Assembly (NCBI GenBank): GCA_012064415.1
Contig: SSNU01004331.1
Location: forward strand, 82,135-146,134
DNA from: Gyrodactylus bullatarudis
Taxonomy: Eukaryota; Platyhelminthes; Monogenea; Gyrodactylidea; Gyrodactylidae
Length of the DNA stretch: 64,000 nucleotides
Direction of reading: 5' to 3'
Shown: positions 11,851 to 24,669 of the stretch, in pieces
Layout of the letters: every line of letters starts with the position of its first letter
Numbering within the stretch: position 1 is the stretch's first letter
Notes under the pieces: model-generated
Seen by the model: the letters and a program-made list of their open reading frames with translations, nothing else
Databases searched by the model: none
Told to the model about the DNA's origin: nothing
Program-made: the position numbers and the translations under genes

Positions 11851-13940
11851 ACGTATAATCTCACTCCGATTGAATGATAAAGACTCAAATATTTATATGC
11901 ATAAACATTTTTATTACAGTATCATAGATTGATCCAACTGCAATACATTAGGAAAATATCATGATTTTGAGTATCAAACAGATTATAACTTTAACAGTAT
12001 GATGATAATTGCAAAATTTTCAAAAAAATAGAGTAGCGTCAATTTCAAAAAATCGATAATACTCCACTCCCTCACACGTCATATTGATCGACAGAGAATT
12101 TTAATTTTTTCCAATTATCTTAAAAATTATAGGGAATTCTCTCTATAGATATGAGAACAGATTCGGAATCAGTGCAAAAACCAGAATTAGTATATTACTT
12201 TTCCCATTTACCTTAATTTTGAATTTCTCATAATCTCTTTTGTTTGTTTTTAGCATCTGCTCATGTTCTTTATCATGCTTCATTCTCATATATATCGAGT
12301 AAACTTGATAATGTTCAAATTGAAATATAAACCCAAATAAATATCATATGACCTATTCAACAGTTCATTTCTTATCCTAAACCAATACTACGTGATGTTA
12401 ATGTTATCCTGAGCTAAGCATTTCTTAATGCTCTCGGTTTGCCATACAATCGCATTCTCAGCTTGGATAATTATTTGATATATCGAAATTTCATTTCCTG
12501 ATCTTGAAAAACCTCTTTTGATCAGCCTCCAAATTTCAAATCAATAAAAATTTTCAGTTCAATGTTTGAAAAAAATTGGGATTTTGGCGCCAAATCGAAA
12601 TTTGAAAAATGGCCATATTCTTCATAAAAATAATATTTTTCTTCAAATGGTAAAAGTGGGCAACATGAGTAAGATTCTTTAAAAAATTCAAAATTCTTGA
12701 TGAAAAAATCGAGATTTCTGTATAAATCATAGATTCCCAACTTCATATCAATTAGCTTTAAACAGTGTAAGGATCTACTTTCTAACCTTTTGATAAGATA
12801 TACTTTCAACAGGTTATTTTAAAGAGTGACTATCATTATATTTTGTGAAATTCTTGACGAACTAATTTGGATTTTTCCATTTCGAGTTTTGGCAATTTTT
12901 CCATATTTTTGTTGATTTTGAGGTGTGAGAGGACATTATTAATAATTATAATCATTTTTAAAAAACCATAAATTCCAAAATTCATCGAGAATAGCTGGAC
13001 TAGTTCATAGATAATCGAATATATATTCGATATATATGAATGACCTCGATTATTTTTGTTGATTTCAGTTGTACTTTAAACAATTGAGTAGGTGATAAAC
13101 TTGTTGGTACAATCTTTCGAATCAATATAATCAGGTTAAGACGAGCGTACTTGGTTTTTCATCATACTCATACAAAATTCAAACAAGAATCGTAAAAAAG
13201 AATGAAGCAGTCAATGACTAAATTCGTTAAGGCTTGTTTTTCTTTTTCGTACTCTTGATCTCTTTACAGAGTGTATTTATTATTATATTTTATCGACTCA
13301 AAATAATCTATTTGCGCATATGAAGTGTGTGTGAGAGAGACAGAAACGTACAGAGAAAAAAGCATTGTTCATTTTTCAATTTAGTACCAAAGTGAACCAA
13401 GTCAAAGAGACTTTTGATATTAAAGAGAAGAAAAAGTTATTGATTATTTTCAAGTATTTGTAGTAAAAAATACAAGTGTCAATGAATGAATAAAAAGTTT
13501 ACTATTCAATAGCACTTAATTTTGGTGTTGAAAAAAATCAATCGTTCATTTTCAAATATGGTCGAGGCTATTAATTTTTACTAGAATTTTAGTTGACCTT
13601 AGTTAAGCTAGAAGATGGAAATTTATGAATTTTACAAAATTCTCAATTTTTTCATCGAGAAATCGAATTTTATCTAGACTGTTTGGAATCCTGATCATGA
13701 GGCGTTATGAAAAAAATCAATTTTTAAGAAAATTTTGGCACATTTTAAACCTGGAGTTAGCGCCGATTTTTTTGAACTTTGAAATGGAAATTCTTGTTGA
13801 TTTAAAAGTGAGAAAGTAATCAAAAGTCAATTTTTATAATCAGTGATAACAAAAAGACAAGGATAATGTTTATCACCATTAAATTAGCGATGAACTCGTC
13901 ATTTTTTAGGGATCTTGAACCATCAAAATCATAGAATTCA
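11851..13940. repeat. Intergenic with two half-length family A copies
   Basis: No gene seen. About 12522-12763 is one arm of a family A element, ending cccaacttcatatcaattag. About 13604-13830 is the opposite arm, starting aagctagaagatggaa and containing ctcaattttttcatcgag and cctgatcatgag. Neither has its partner arm nearby, so they are deletion derivatives or solo ends. Confidence 0.6.
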
Positions 13941-14167
13941 TATAAACCCTTCCCGTGTCGATGGACATATATTTTCCATTTTCCAATTTTTTCGAACCTT
14001 CATAACTCTACCAGTTTGATAGGTTTCTGGACCAATCAAGGTTTAAATTGAAACCCACAATGTGGACTTGCATTAGTAATATTTTTAACCAAATAACTTG
14101 GTATCTTCATAGCTAAATTTTGGTTTTTATAAAAAATATGAAATAGTCTTGGCACCGAAAGGGTTAA
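13941..14167. mobile_element. Possible piggyBac-type MITE (about 227 bp)
   Basis: The left end tataaacccttcccgtgtcg and the right end ttggcaccgaaagggttaa form an imperfect terminal inverted repeat beginning CCCTT at a TTAA-like site. TTAA target sites and CCC-starting termini are known features of the piggyBac superfamily. The assignment is inference; the internal sequence is non-coding. Confidence 0.4.
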
Positions 14168-16519
14168 CTAGGTGAATATTTACAAAAAACTCAATAATTT
14201 TTCTTGAGATAGTCAGGCAAAAATTTATTGCGTAAATGAGCTGATAAGTTGTTGAATCAGAAAAACATAAGTTTTGACATAAGAATTTAATTTTGGATGA
14301 AATTTAATTAGAAAATGAATAAATTTATCACTTGTCAGTCTGTGACCGCAGACATTCTTCATTGTAAATATTTAAATATTATCTATGAGAAGTTTCAAAA
14401 AAATTCTTCTGATTCAGTCTTAAACTAGGCTGGTTATGTCACTCTTCATCGATAAGATATTTTGAGTGTTTATTTAGATAAAAACCAAATAATTTGATTG
14501 AAGAAAGGTGAAAAAAGCTCTGTTGAGTCATACAAGTAGTGAATATCTCAGTAATCTGGTATAAATTTTTCCCAGTCCAAATTTAAAATTAAATAAATAG
14601 CGAATATTCCGGGCCTTTGCTTCACCTAACGACATTTCTGATACAAGACATTTCCGCAGCTCACACAGGAGAATGACTCAAAATTACGAATTTTAACTTC
14701 TTTGGAATTTTATCTTGAGCTAGAACGCCGAACAAGTGGAAATCGCCATTCTCATATCTGTCAGATGGAAATTTTTATTATGTCAACTTATCTTGACTAT
14801 CAGAGATTTTTGAATGAATAGTGAATTCTCATCTTCATATAAACATTAGATGAAAAATAATGAGTTACTCAAATATTCGTTCCAAGGCCCACTGGGACTC
14901 GGAGGGTTAAATGATTGAATAAACTTTTCAGTAAGAACTAGCCATAAAATAATAATATTCATTGATTATAATTATTTAAGCAAATTCAAACTGAAATTAT
15001 TGTCCAGTCAGTTACATTGATACTTTCACAAAGGTTTTTATTTAGAGCTCTCTGTCCCAAAATTCTAATTCTTTGTGCTAATTCTAATTCTCTCTGCCCT
15101 TTCAGTACATTTAAGCTGAAAAATCCATAGCTAATACACGAACTTGAGTATGAATTACCTATAACAGAACTGTGTCAGTTTCTCTATGCCATCTTGAAGG
15201 CGTAGATGCTTTTTATCAACGGCCTGATGGGTATGATGTGTCAAGTAAACACTCTTTGAAATAAATCATCATCAGTATACTCTACTGAATGAATTTCTTT
15301 TTACTGCCTTCACTTCATATTCATTGCGGTAAATTAATCAAATTTACCATGATGCTTAATGAAAACCTGTTCATAATGCCAATAGTACATTCCTCACATT
15401 CTCACCAACGCTCATGTAAAAGAGGGTGATTCATCTGAGTAATTCAACTTGGTTCTTTTCTTCTTTAGCATAATAAACTCTGTACGTATAAGATACACTC
15501 TTTCTAAAAGAAAATGAAGAAGAGCAAATCTTTTAGCAAACATTGGTACAATGAAAACTAATTAAATTAACTTGCGTATTTGTAGGTATATGAGAATATG
15601 TAATTTTATTCACTAAATGTACATTTCTTTATGGTTCATCAGTAGTGACACATAAATAATGATAAAAGTTAAGAATTCATTGAAAATAATATTTTACAAA
15701 TCTTGAAAGAAATATAGTAAAAGTTGAGAAATATAAGAATATAATGTGAGCTGAAAAAACACCAAAACTCTTCAATAAATAGCAACAGTTAAGAGAAAGG
15801 TGAAAAAGCTCACTTAGGCCACCTGAAGACAATGTCTGACAGAGTTGAAAGTGGTCTCATTCGAAAGAGCAGAAAATTTTGAAATTTGATATATTTGAAG
15901 CCGTGAGTCAATTTGAAAACACAAATTTTCACTAAAATTTTATGTTTTTTTTTCAATATATTTTACTTGATTTTATGTTTTGCGCAAATTTTTTCTCTTT
16001 CTCCCGTTTATATATACACCAATCGACGCAGAATTTAATTTCCTATTTAATGATATTCAGTTGTTGGGCAATTAGTTAATTTCTCTTAATGATTTTAATC
16101 AATTAGTAACTTCAGTTTCGGGAAAATTCGGAATTTTCGTTTTTTGCGAATATCTCCAAAAACAATTCGGAGATTCTGAGACCAGGAATTTCGGATCAGG
16201 ATCATTCTAGTTTATTTTGATATCCCCAGATTGAAAAAAAAGTGACACGCCGTGTAATTTATGGGATATTAAATCCATAATAGCCCAAAATTAGGACCTA
16301 AATTGATTACTCAAAATCCCTACTTTGTTCTTCTTTTACACTAAGTTATAGAATCCAATATTTTCATCTTAATTTCCTACCAATCTTTATTTATTTACTT
16401 ATTTTTTTTTGTTAGAAATATAATCTGTATTAAATAGAGTAATTAATATGTACAATGAAAGATATAAGAAATAAATAAAAATGTTAATCTAGTTTTCTTG
16501 AAAATTTTTAAACATTAAA
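14168..16519. other. Intergenic; solo MITE end, no gene supported
   Basis: At about 14850-14907 there is a segment ending cccactgggactcggagggt that matches the right end of the element at 21527-22035. Around 15180-15210 lies an inverted echo of sequence near 930-970. The rest is AT-rich without a supportable gene. Confidence 0.4.
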
Positions 16520-16914
16520 ATGGCTAAATGTTTCTTCTCATACCTTATAAGAGATGTTAAATATATAGGAAAAGAAAGTGTTGATTCTATAAGAGAATGT
16601 AACAAATTTCTTGAAGATAAATATCATTTCGGTTACATTTACTTCTCTCACTTTTAGAGAACATTTTATTCACAAATTGTTAAATAATGTAATCCATATA
16701 TTAAAACTAAAAAGGCTAATTTTAACTCAAAAAATGTTTTTTTCAATCAAAATCCTAAAAATTTCATTTGCTTATTAACTAATGCAATCAAATTATTTAC
16801 AACCCTGTCATTTTAAATTTCTTATTTATTTCAGTTCTGAGAGAGTTATCTGAGTTAACTAGGGAATTCGAACGTGGTTATCAAAAATCTCTTGACGATT
16901 TATGGGTTACATAA
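16520..16914 (+). CDS. Candidate two-exon small gene, unrecognised
   Basis: Exon 1 (16520-16631) starts MAKCFFSYLIRDVKYIGKES and runs to KYHF. A GT donor (ggttac, with gt at 16632-16633) and a ttatttcag acceptor ending at 16834 remove 203 nt. Exon 2 (16835-16914) continues in frame as VLRELSELTREFERGYQKSL and ends DDLWVT-stop. The product has 63 residues with a helical, charged second half that could form a short coiled coil. I do not recognise the family. Frame continuity and the coding-like exon 2 are the only support. Confidence 0.4.
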
Positions 16915-19616
16915 TAATTACATAATAATAATTCTTATCTTTGTTCTGAACTCTATAGGAATTTTTTTTGTATTAAAGCATATCTTGAATTTTTTAAAAC
17001 TGCAACCCATATTTTGCTTTTTAATTCAACGTAATCACTATAAACCTGAATATCTTGTTCATTTAATTAGGAAAAGAAGAGTTTAACTCCAGATCCGATA
17101 TTAATACTAAATACAGTTATTATAAAAAATTGGCACAAGCTGTCAAACACTAAAATTCTTAAAACAGTTGTAGATTCGGCTGATCTACTAGTATATTTAA
17201 ATCAATCATGCTATTTTCATACATACGGACGTTTTATTTAAAAGATTCATACGCCAACTCTCAACTCCATCCCAGACCGACCTGAAATTACCCAAATACT
17301 GTTTAAGAACTGAAGACGCTCACCCTTATTAAACCTTCACCACTAGTCTACTCCAATCGACAGGGATTACGCAACAATACCCCAGAATTTTGTCAAATGA
17401 AAAAGCTTGCCATATTTAATAGATGCAAAAATATTTTCAAAAAACTTAATCGCTCAATTAAAAACTTGAACATAATGAATTCAAAAAAGAAATTAAAAAC
17501 GCTATAATATTATAAGAAGAATTACTTAATGTTTATAAAGATAACATATGAATTGTTAAATATATTATTATATAAGGTAATCAATACTCAAACAATACAC
17601 GTGAGCCAATGAAAGCGATGCATTGATTTTATATATGGATGTAAGGAAAGCTAGAGTCCAAACAGGATATATTGACCAATGAAATCATACATGAGGTAAG
17701 AGAAGTAAACCAACCAGGTGGTGAATTAAACACTCAACATCTCAGATGTTTAGATCTATAGTATAGAGTTCTTCTTACATTTTCAATCAAAAAACCTAAT
17801 AAGCTACATATGAGAGTAACGTATTTTGTTTTCCCTGCTACATAGTAAAAATTGAAGCGAAAAATGCCAAATTTCTTATGTGTATGAAAACATTATTTAA
17901 AGCATATACATTTCCAGTTGTATTTTTAACGAATAATAAAAATACATTTTTCAATTAATAAACACCCTGATAAAATCGATTTGCATTGAAAGAATGCTTC
18001 AGAATTATATCTGAAAAAAGGCATATTCAACATGTGAAAATACGTGTACCCTCCCAGATTATTTCTTCTTCATTTCTATTGTAGTGGAACGAGCGAATAC
18101 ACTAAATGCATACTAAATGAATATCGCTTGTTGCACGAAAATCGTTAAAAAGTTTGGTTCAATATTCTGAATATTTTTCGTGACTTTATAAGGTTACGAG
18201 AGAAGCGTCTGACCTAAAGATATATGTACACATTCATATAAGAAGATATATTTTATTTTCGTTCAAAGCAAGAGTGTATTTAAATATTCATATATTTGAC
18301 CCATTAGTATGAAGATTGTATTCTGGAATAATAATAAAGCTTGATTGATCCATACATGGAACTAAACTAACATCTGATTGATTAGCTCTTCACACTCATA
18401 TCTACTTGTATACTACTTGTTAGTGATTTCAGGAAAAATTAATTAATTTAACTAGAACCTTGTAAAAAATCATAGCATAATCTGTTCAGGACTAACAAGT
18501 TATCCTCATAAGACTACTCATTGAAAAAATTTCTGACATTCTTTTAGAAATACTCCGCTAAATCATTCAAGTATTTTGGTTAATATTGAATAGTTATTGG
18601 TGCAAATGTCTTCTGTTGGTTGATAAAAAGGTGTTAATAAAGGCCTCCTAAATGGCCAGCTAATCACCTGATAAACTCCTCATATCCCTGATAGAAATAT
18701 CGGACAATGGTCTTTCTCATGTACGTTGACTTGCTTGGATCCCTATAAGGGGGAGCTATAAGTTCACGGCATGAGCACTAATAAAAGCATATAACTGAAG
18801 CGATGTCACCATGTACACCCAAGGTAAATGTACATGATCTCAATGAGGGTTCTACAGTTGACACTTTTTAGGGATATCCACAATCGTTTTCCATGAAAGA
18901 TTTATTGATTAAATTTTTCTCTCAACATTTATGCATAATATGGATTCCATCATTATCGTCAGCTCAGTCTGATGAAAATTTCCTACCCCTTTTAGTCAAT
19001 ATTAAATCATAAATAGTCATAGGAATATCTGTTTGTGCGTGTGTGTAGATATATATAAATAGACGCAAGATACATTTCTTCTTATAACCTTATCCCCTTA
19101 AAAATAGGGTGATGAATAATGTTTTTTGATAACTTTATAATCCATAGAGAAATTTTTTTTCATGATTCATCCGGTGCTTTTAGATTCCTACATTATTTAT
19201 TCCTCTTCTAGGAAAACTTTTGTACAAGTATGCAGAAGATCCATATAATAGTGCACATATACATAACCTATTGTTTTGTATTTTTTTGTAAGACTATTCA
19301 CTATTTTTACAAAATATACATCCACTATTTAGTACACACATCTTAGAATATATCATAAGAGAATCTATTCATTCATTGGCCATTTGCATCCTTTACGAGA
19401 TTTTTCTCATTCAACCAATCAAATCTTGTTATTGCTTTCATTCTTTTTATTTAGTTCTTGTGTATTAGATTAAAAACTCTTGCTTTAATAAATTTTTTTC
19501 TTGACAACTATCTCATTATTGTTTGAAGAGAAACTCATTAAATTTTTATTTTCCAACTTCGAGAAGGATTACAATTTTCAAAGAGGATATTTATTTAAAA
19601 CTTTGGAAAACACATA
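16915..19616. other. Intergenic, no gene seen
   Basis: About 2.7 kb of AT-rich DNA upstream of the CAP-like gene. There is no supportable ORF, RNA gene or clear repeat. The last few hundred bases presumably contain that gene's promoter, but I can identify no specific element. Confidence 0.4.
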
Positions 19617-20456
19617 ATGATGAAATATTCCGCTCTAATTCTATCCGTTATATCATTGTTTTGCCTTCAGTTTAGTGAAGGTTCCCGACATGTTGATCGC
19701 CTGAATCAATACAGAGCACGTTATAAAATCTTTGGAACAAGATTCTTGGTGAGTTGAAACATTTATTCTCTCTATATTAAATTATAACTATTAACTATTA
19801 ATTACAGTGGGACGATGCAGAAATGGAAGCTAAAGCCCAGAAATATGTCGAGGAATGCAAGGATACCAATGAAGATGGAATTTATGGAATTTTTCACGGT
19901 ACTCATGAGAGCAATTTAGCATCTTCAGTAGATACCGTTGGCCGAGTAATATTAAGAATAGCATCACGAGGATCATTCGATGAAGTTGAAGACAGATATC
20001 TGGCCATCCTCAATCCAAAGGCGTACAGAATCGGCTGTGCTGTCAATGAAAAATGCACACAGCCTATTTTTGCATGCTACTTAAACTCCAAGACAACGAG
20101 GAATGAATTGAAAATCGCAAAGGATACTAATTTCTGTGAAACTTGCTCTGCAACTTTCCATAAATGCAGTCAAGGAGTATGCACTACAAGTGAAGAAACT
20201 ATGCCGCAAGATGTTCCAGAAGATGTTCCCGAAACTGTCACAAATAAGGAAGCTCAGAATCCTTCAGATGTTAGTCGTTGTTGCAATTCTTAAATTTTTT
20301 TAAAAACCTAACTTAAATTTACTCTATTTTTTCAAGGAAACATCGACCTTCAATGGTGAAACTCCGAACACTTCTCATGGATTTATCATTACAATGAGTA
20401 ACCTTGGATATGCCACTTGTATTGTCGGCTTCCTCATTCAATACTTTGGTCAATGA
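19617..20456 (+). CDS. Secreted CAP/SCP-like protein with hydrophobic C-terminus
   Basis: Three exons, 19617-19748, 19808-20269 and 20337-20456, give 237 residues; the introns are 59 and 67 nt. Residues 1-22 are a signal peptide. The body looks like a CAP (SCP/TAPS) domain: LNQYRARY near 29, WDDAEMEAKAQKYVEEC from 45, and a NPKAYRIGCAV...FACYL block that matches the family's VGC-containing strand. The usual CAP His/Glu motif (HFTQMVW) is not evident, so the fold is diverged. Before the tail is an acidic, Pro-rich linker (VPEDVPET). The last about 25 residues (ITMSNLGYATCIVGFLIQYF) are hydrophobic and end almost at the stop. This suggests a GPI-anchor signal or a single membrane segment. Confidence 0.7.
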
Positions 20457-21526
20457 TCAGTGTTCAATTATTTTATTTGTTTGTTTTTTATAATCACTAA
20501 GACCAATTATTCAAAACCAAGAAATGTATTTTCCAAACTGCCCTTTGTTTCTGTATGCCATCTCTTTTTCTCGATTTGGTGCAAGACCTTTTCATCGATC
20601 AATCAAAAGCTCCCCCATCTGTGTTTCCATTTAACCGACCAAATTCAAAAAAACTCTGATTTGGAAGAAGAATACGAGCAGTCTTGAAGTGAATTGCTTC
20701 TTTTCTGTAGATTTCCTCATCCCTCTTCCAGTGAAAAAAAAATGTTTTTAAAAACTCTGATTTCAAAAATCGCATATTTTTGACAGCCGATTTATTGTGT
20801 GTTTCAAACACAAAACTTAATCATTTAATGTTTATTTTGCTTATGACAAAGAATGGGAAAGTTTTGAAAGCAAAACTTCAATTAGCATTTCCACAGTCAT
20901 AAATACACGTAAAGATCAAGTAACGACACTAGGAACCTCATTTACACCAAAAGAAACATTAAAACAACATCTTTAAGAAGCTAAAAGTTTCCAAAGAGAA
21001 GCCCCACGATTTTTTTATCTAACCCCGTATCCATCAATATTAAACCTTTTGAAAAAAAAAATATTAAAAGATGTGTGTAATTGATTACCAGTCGTCATGT
21101 TTGGGCTTTATTATTAAAACCACAAATGATAATATTATGAAATAATATCTGTATATCTATAAAAAATTGTCGAAAGAAATTCATTCTCAACTTTAGGTGA
21201 TGAATAAAAATCAATTAAGAATTTTTGTGATTTTAATCAAGATAACTCAATGCATCAATATCTATTCGGAATAGACATCGAAGTTGATTATCTCTCGATA
21301 GAAGGCGCCAATACTACTATTATTTTGACTGTCAAAAACATTATCATGGATTTTAAAAAGCGCTACAACCGGAGTTTCTGTTTCAATGTTTTACATCAAA
21401 GAAACCAATTTAAAAATGCTTCATAAAAATTCAATTTGTAGAATCTGACTTGTTTTCCTGATGATCTAATCTCTGGTAGGTCAAGTCTCAAAAAAGACGA
21501 ATCGCTTCTACACCTGCTATGTATGT
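20457..21526. other. 3' flank of the CAP-like gene, no further gene
   Basis: AT-rich. Frames at 20460-20687 (plus) and 20599-20811 (minus) overlap on opposite strands and have no domain or good start context. I see no gene here. Confidence 0.45.
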
Positions 21527-22035
21527 TTAACCCTTAGAGTCCCAGAGAATTTTTTTTCATGACTCGCATTCCATCTTTTGTCTATCATATGGTTTGTGAA
21601 CACGCTGATTACGAATCTACAGTTGTTTCAACGCAATTATTTTTGGTTCAAAAGTTATCGATTAAAAATTAGGTCTTTTTTTGATCCAAAAACAGGCTAT
21701 CTTCGTAGCTTTGTTAGATAGAGTTCAGGCGATTGCATATTTTAATTCTAGAGGTATGATTCCTCGATTACTTTGTACCTTTGACCTTGGGAAGTAGGTT
21801 TTCAAGAAAACGTTTTAAACAAAATTTAAATTTTTGAAAAAAATCAACTCTCTTTGAATTAGAATAGCTCGAGTTTGACAAATGATAGAGCCAATATCTT
21901 TGCGTATTCCAGGAGATTGATAAATTTCCTATCGAATGAGTGGTAAACGAAGTATTTTCTGACGCCTAGATGAATAATAATGAGTTGCTTAAGTGGTATG
22001 TGCCTTCAAAGGCACAGTGGGACTTTAAGGGTTAA
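21527..22035. mobile_element. piggyBac-like MITE (about 509 bp)
   Basis: Bounded by TTAA at 21527-21530 and at 22032-22035. The left terminus ttaacccttagagtccca and the right terminus tgggactttaagggttaa are inverted repeats with one or two differences. TTAA duplication plus CCCTT termini is typical of piggyBac-type elements. No transposase ORF is present, so it would be non-autonomous. A second right end lies at 14850-14907. Confidence 0.6.
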
Positions 22036-22774
22036 TATACAAAAGACTGAAAAAATTACCCAAAACCAGAAAATAGGTCTGTATTTTATATTTTTCTATT
22101 CAATAACCTGAAACTTTCAGGCTGAAAGTGAATTCGAACTGCCCTGAAGTATTAGTATTACTTAGGACAACATTAGATTGTGAATTTTCGAGAACCAAAA
22201 TTTCTAAAATTAAATCGATTTATAGGAATTTTACAACCATTATTCTCTTAAATAAATACAAGACTGTTGATCCTTCCTCGTTTAATATGATTGCATTTTC
22301 CCACTGAAGGTTTTTAATAATATTTTTTCTTGATTTACTTTAAAGTAGGTAATTATTTTATTAATGAATTATTAGATTATCCAGATTCTGGATTCCAGAA
22401 TCTTCAACTTTTAAATTTGCAAATGAATTTGTTAAGTTCAGTCAGAGCTGAGAATCGCAGCCAGAGATCAATTTCTACCTCTTTTTGACTGAAAAAGTAC
22501 AACATTGAAACTACTCTGTTTTTTATGAATTTTTGTATGATTGAACTTTCCGAGTAAGAAATTTAACGAACCATTCTGTTAGTCTCAAGACTATCAAGAG
22601 TAACAAGATTAACAGTAACATATATAAAATTTTTTTAATTTTAAAAAGTTTGTAAAATAGTCATGGTTATCTGCTACAAAATTGAAAATAAATGATACAT
22701 AAAGTAACTTTGAATCTGTTGCAAGCATAGCTAATAAATGGATCAGCTATTGTATAGTTATAGGAAAGAATTCC
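22036..22774. other. Intergenic, no gene seen
   Basis: AT-rich sequence between the MITE and the 3' end of the TMEM218-like gene. No supportable feature. Confidence 0.45.
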
Positions 22775-23152
22775 TCATTTAATTTGATTGGTTTTGTCAT
22801 TAAAAATGGTTTTGTGGCAGAGATTTATCTTCATGAATGAAAAGAATCCAAAAATAAGTGAAAATATTGTTATGATCAAGGTAAATACTCTTGAGTAGTA
22901 ATGATTATCTATGAACTAAAAGGCATAAAATTATGAAATTACCGAATATCCTGTGTTTGTTAGTTGTGTTTCATTCCTAGGAATCGATACGATCACAATT
23001 GTAACTATTAATGACGCCAAGAATATAGGAATAAATATGATTTTTATCTTATTCTTTATTTTTATGCATATTAATAAAATAAGTAAATTTATTAACCATA
23101 GAATTATCAACGAAAATAGGGCAGAGCCAATGCCGAAAACCAGTGTTGACAT
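22775..23152 (-). CDS. TMEM218: Transmembrane protein 218-like, ciliary transition zone
   Basis: Two exons, 22943-23152 and 22775-22915, encode 116 residues; human TMEM218 has 115. The intron is only 27 nt (22916-22942, gtaattt...ttttag) and has an in-frame stop, so it must be removed. The N-terminus MSTLVFGIGSALFSLIILWL matches the family pattern (V-G-G-FxLxLLW), followed by a second membrane segment IIFIPIFLASLIVTIVIVSI and PR. After the intron come FIDNHYYSRVF and a third segment TLIITIFSLIFGFFSF. The family works with the tectonic/Meckel complex at the transition zone of cilia. Identification rests on my recall of the family sequence; length and membrane layout agree. Confidence 0.75.
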
Positions 23153-23442
23153 ATTTAATTCAGTGAATATTTTATTGAAAAAAAGATCTGAAAAATTCTA
23201 AATTTACAAGTTGTGTTTTTCTTGAGCTTTTGCTCTCTTTCAAGTTCAAAATTTTAGACAAAAGATTTAAGATCTAATTATTAAATAATTATTTAGTCTG
23301 CAAATGTAAAATCCTTATAAATTATAATTAATAAATTTAGTCGAGTTTATTTTAGTAAAATCATATTTTAATTTTAAGCATTGCATACAAAACGCCGTAC
23401 AATTTATTTAACACTGTAAGCCCAATGCTATGGCACAATCAG

Positions 23443-23873
23443 CTACAGAAATCGCCTTAATTTGTCCTCAATGTACCCTATCTGGCTCAGAAGGATCTCC
23501 AGCTCTCTCATACTCTATAACTCATATAATATAAAGACGATAATATCTCTCCTCATAACACCAGAAACCAAAGAAAATACTCGATTCTCCTCGGAAACAT
23601 CCTCTGTCTCCAGGCCAGATTCAAACTTTCATTGGATTAAATCCCTTCCACAACCGTCAAATCCACCTGTACATTCCTCCAGAAACTCATCCCAGAGGAC
23701 GAAGACCTCTTCAGAAACTATTTTTCCTAATTGTACATATTTTATTATCAGTTTAATAAACAAAAAATTTCTATTCCAAAAAGCCTTAAAATTTTTATTA
23801 TTTTTTGGTCAGTTTTATTCAAGAGATATTGACTCAATATTATTGAGTACTTGGCAATATTATAGGTCTTCAT
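23443..23873 (-). CDS. Candidate four-exon 103-aa protein, unrecognised
   Basis: Exons 23762-23873, 23655-23717, 23539-23603 and 23443-23514 join in frame through introns of 44, 51 and 24 nt. The product starts MKTYNIAKYSIILSQYLLNK and continues TDQKIIKILRLFGIEIF. It ends in a leucine-rich stretch, SMRELEILLSQIGYIEDKLR, plus RFL. It looks helical, with a possible coiled coil near the end. I do not recognise a family. The antisense plus strand is also open over 23462-23875 (serine- and threonine-rich), which I read as the shadow. The second intron's acceptor is the least certain junction. Confidence 0.4.
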
Positions 23874-24207
23874 AAAGATTTTGGTTAAAGTTTAAAACTT
23901 AAATTTCCCAATAATCTTAATTCAACAATACAATTTATAAGTGATCGAATGTATTAATTCTTTGATCTATAAAAACTCTTTATTAAAAAGAAGAAATTAT
24001 TCATGTGTAGTTGAAATAAAAATGGATTAACGGATTGATTTCTTTGAAATATAAACTTGAACAATTTTTCTATAAAACCAAAGTTTTTATTTATGTACAA
24101 TAAAATATGATACATATAATGTAAGGAAAGAGTTTTGGTAGATCTGTCTCATGAGAAAAAATTAACAACAAGGAAGGGGCCGCAAGAACAGGCTAATTCG
24201 ACAACTT

Positions 24208-24387
24208 TTAGGCTGAAAAACCAGGACGTGTCAGTAGATAGACGAAAACGATCAAGACTGCAACAATAACTCCGAGAGTAGGCAAGACTACTTTTCTTAA
24301 CTGATCAGGGAAATCCTTTGCTTCTCTTTTGCGCTGAATCTTGTCAGTTTTTTTTTCTTTTGATGTACCGCCTTTCAGCTTTCTCAT
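24208..24387 (-). CDS. SMCO4: Single-pass membrane and coiled-coil protein 4 (SMCO4)
   Basis: An intronless 59-codon gene. The product begins MRKLKGGTSKEKKTDKIQRK, a lysine-rich cytoplasmic segment. After RKVVLPTLGVIVAVLIVFVY, a single membrane segment, it ends LLTRPGFSA. Human SMCO4 has 59 residues and the same order: MRQLKG start, VVLPTL, VFVY and TRP near the end. Its biochemical role is not established. The stop is at 24208-24210. The start lies 282 bp from the ZFAND2-like gene on the other strand, so the two probably share a promoter region. Confidence 0.85.
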   Translation of the reverse strand: MRKLKGGTSKEKKTDKIQRKREAKDFPDQLRKVVLPTLGVIVAVLIVFVYLLTRPGFSA

Positions 24388-24669
24388 TATTTGTAACCTT
24401 TATTAAAGAAAGCTTTTGTATTAACGCCAGAGTGACGAATACTTATAGAGATACAAACAAAATTATATGAAATTGTTCTTCTTGTTGGATCAAGATGAAC
24501 TCTCGATTTATTCAACAATTTAAATTGCTTATATTAATAATCGCTTATAATATTATATTATAATTCGGATCAGACCAATTTAGATGATTTTATTCAAAAT
24601 ATTCTAGTATAAAATTAATATCGACGACTAAATATCATTCATATTAGAGATATTACTAAGCTCTTATAA
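24388..24669. promoter_or_regulatory. Putative bidirectional promoter, SMCO4 / ZFAND2-like
   Basis: 282 bp between two divergent start codons. Very AT-rich. No TATA or initiator element stands out. The call rests on head-to-head position alone. Confidence 0.35.

Noticed and set aside
23462..23875. 137-codon plus frame, Ser/Thr-rich
   Set aside because: Antisense to the spliced minus-strand candidate, whose exons read as more protein-like; no plus-strand splice or homology support.
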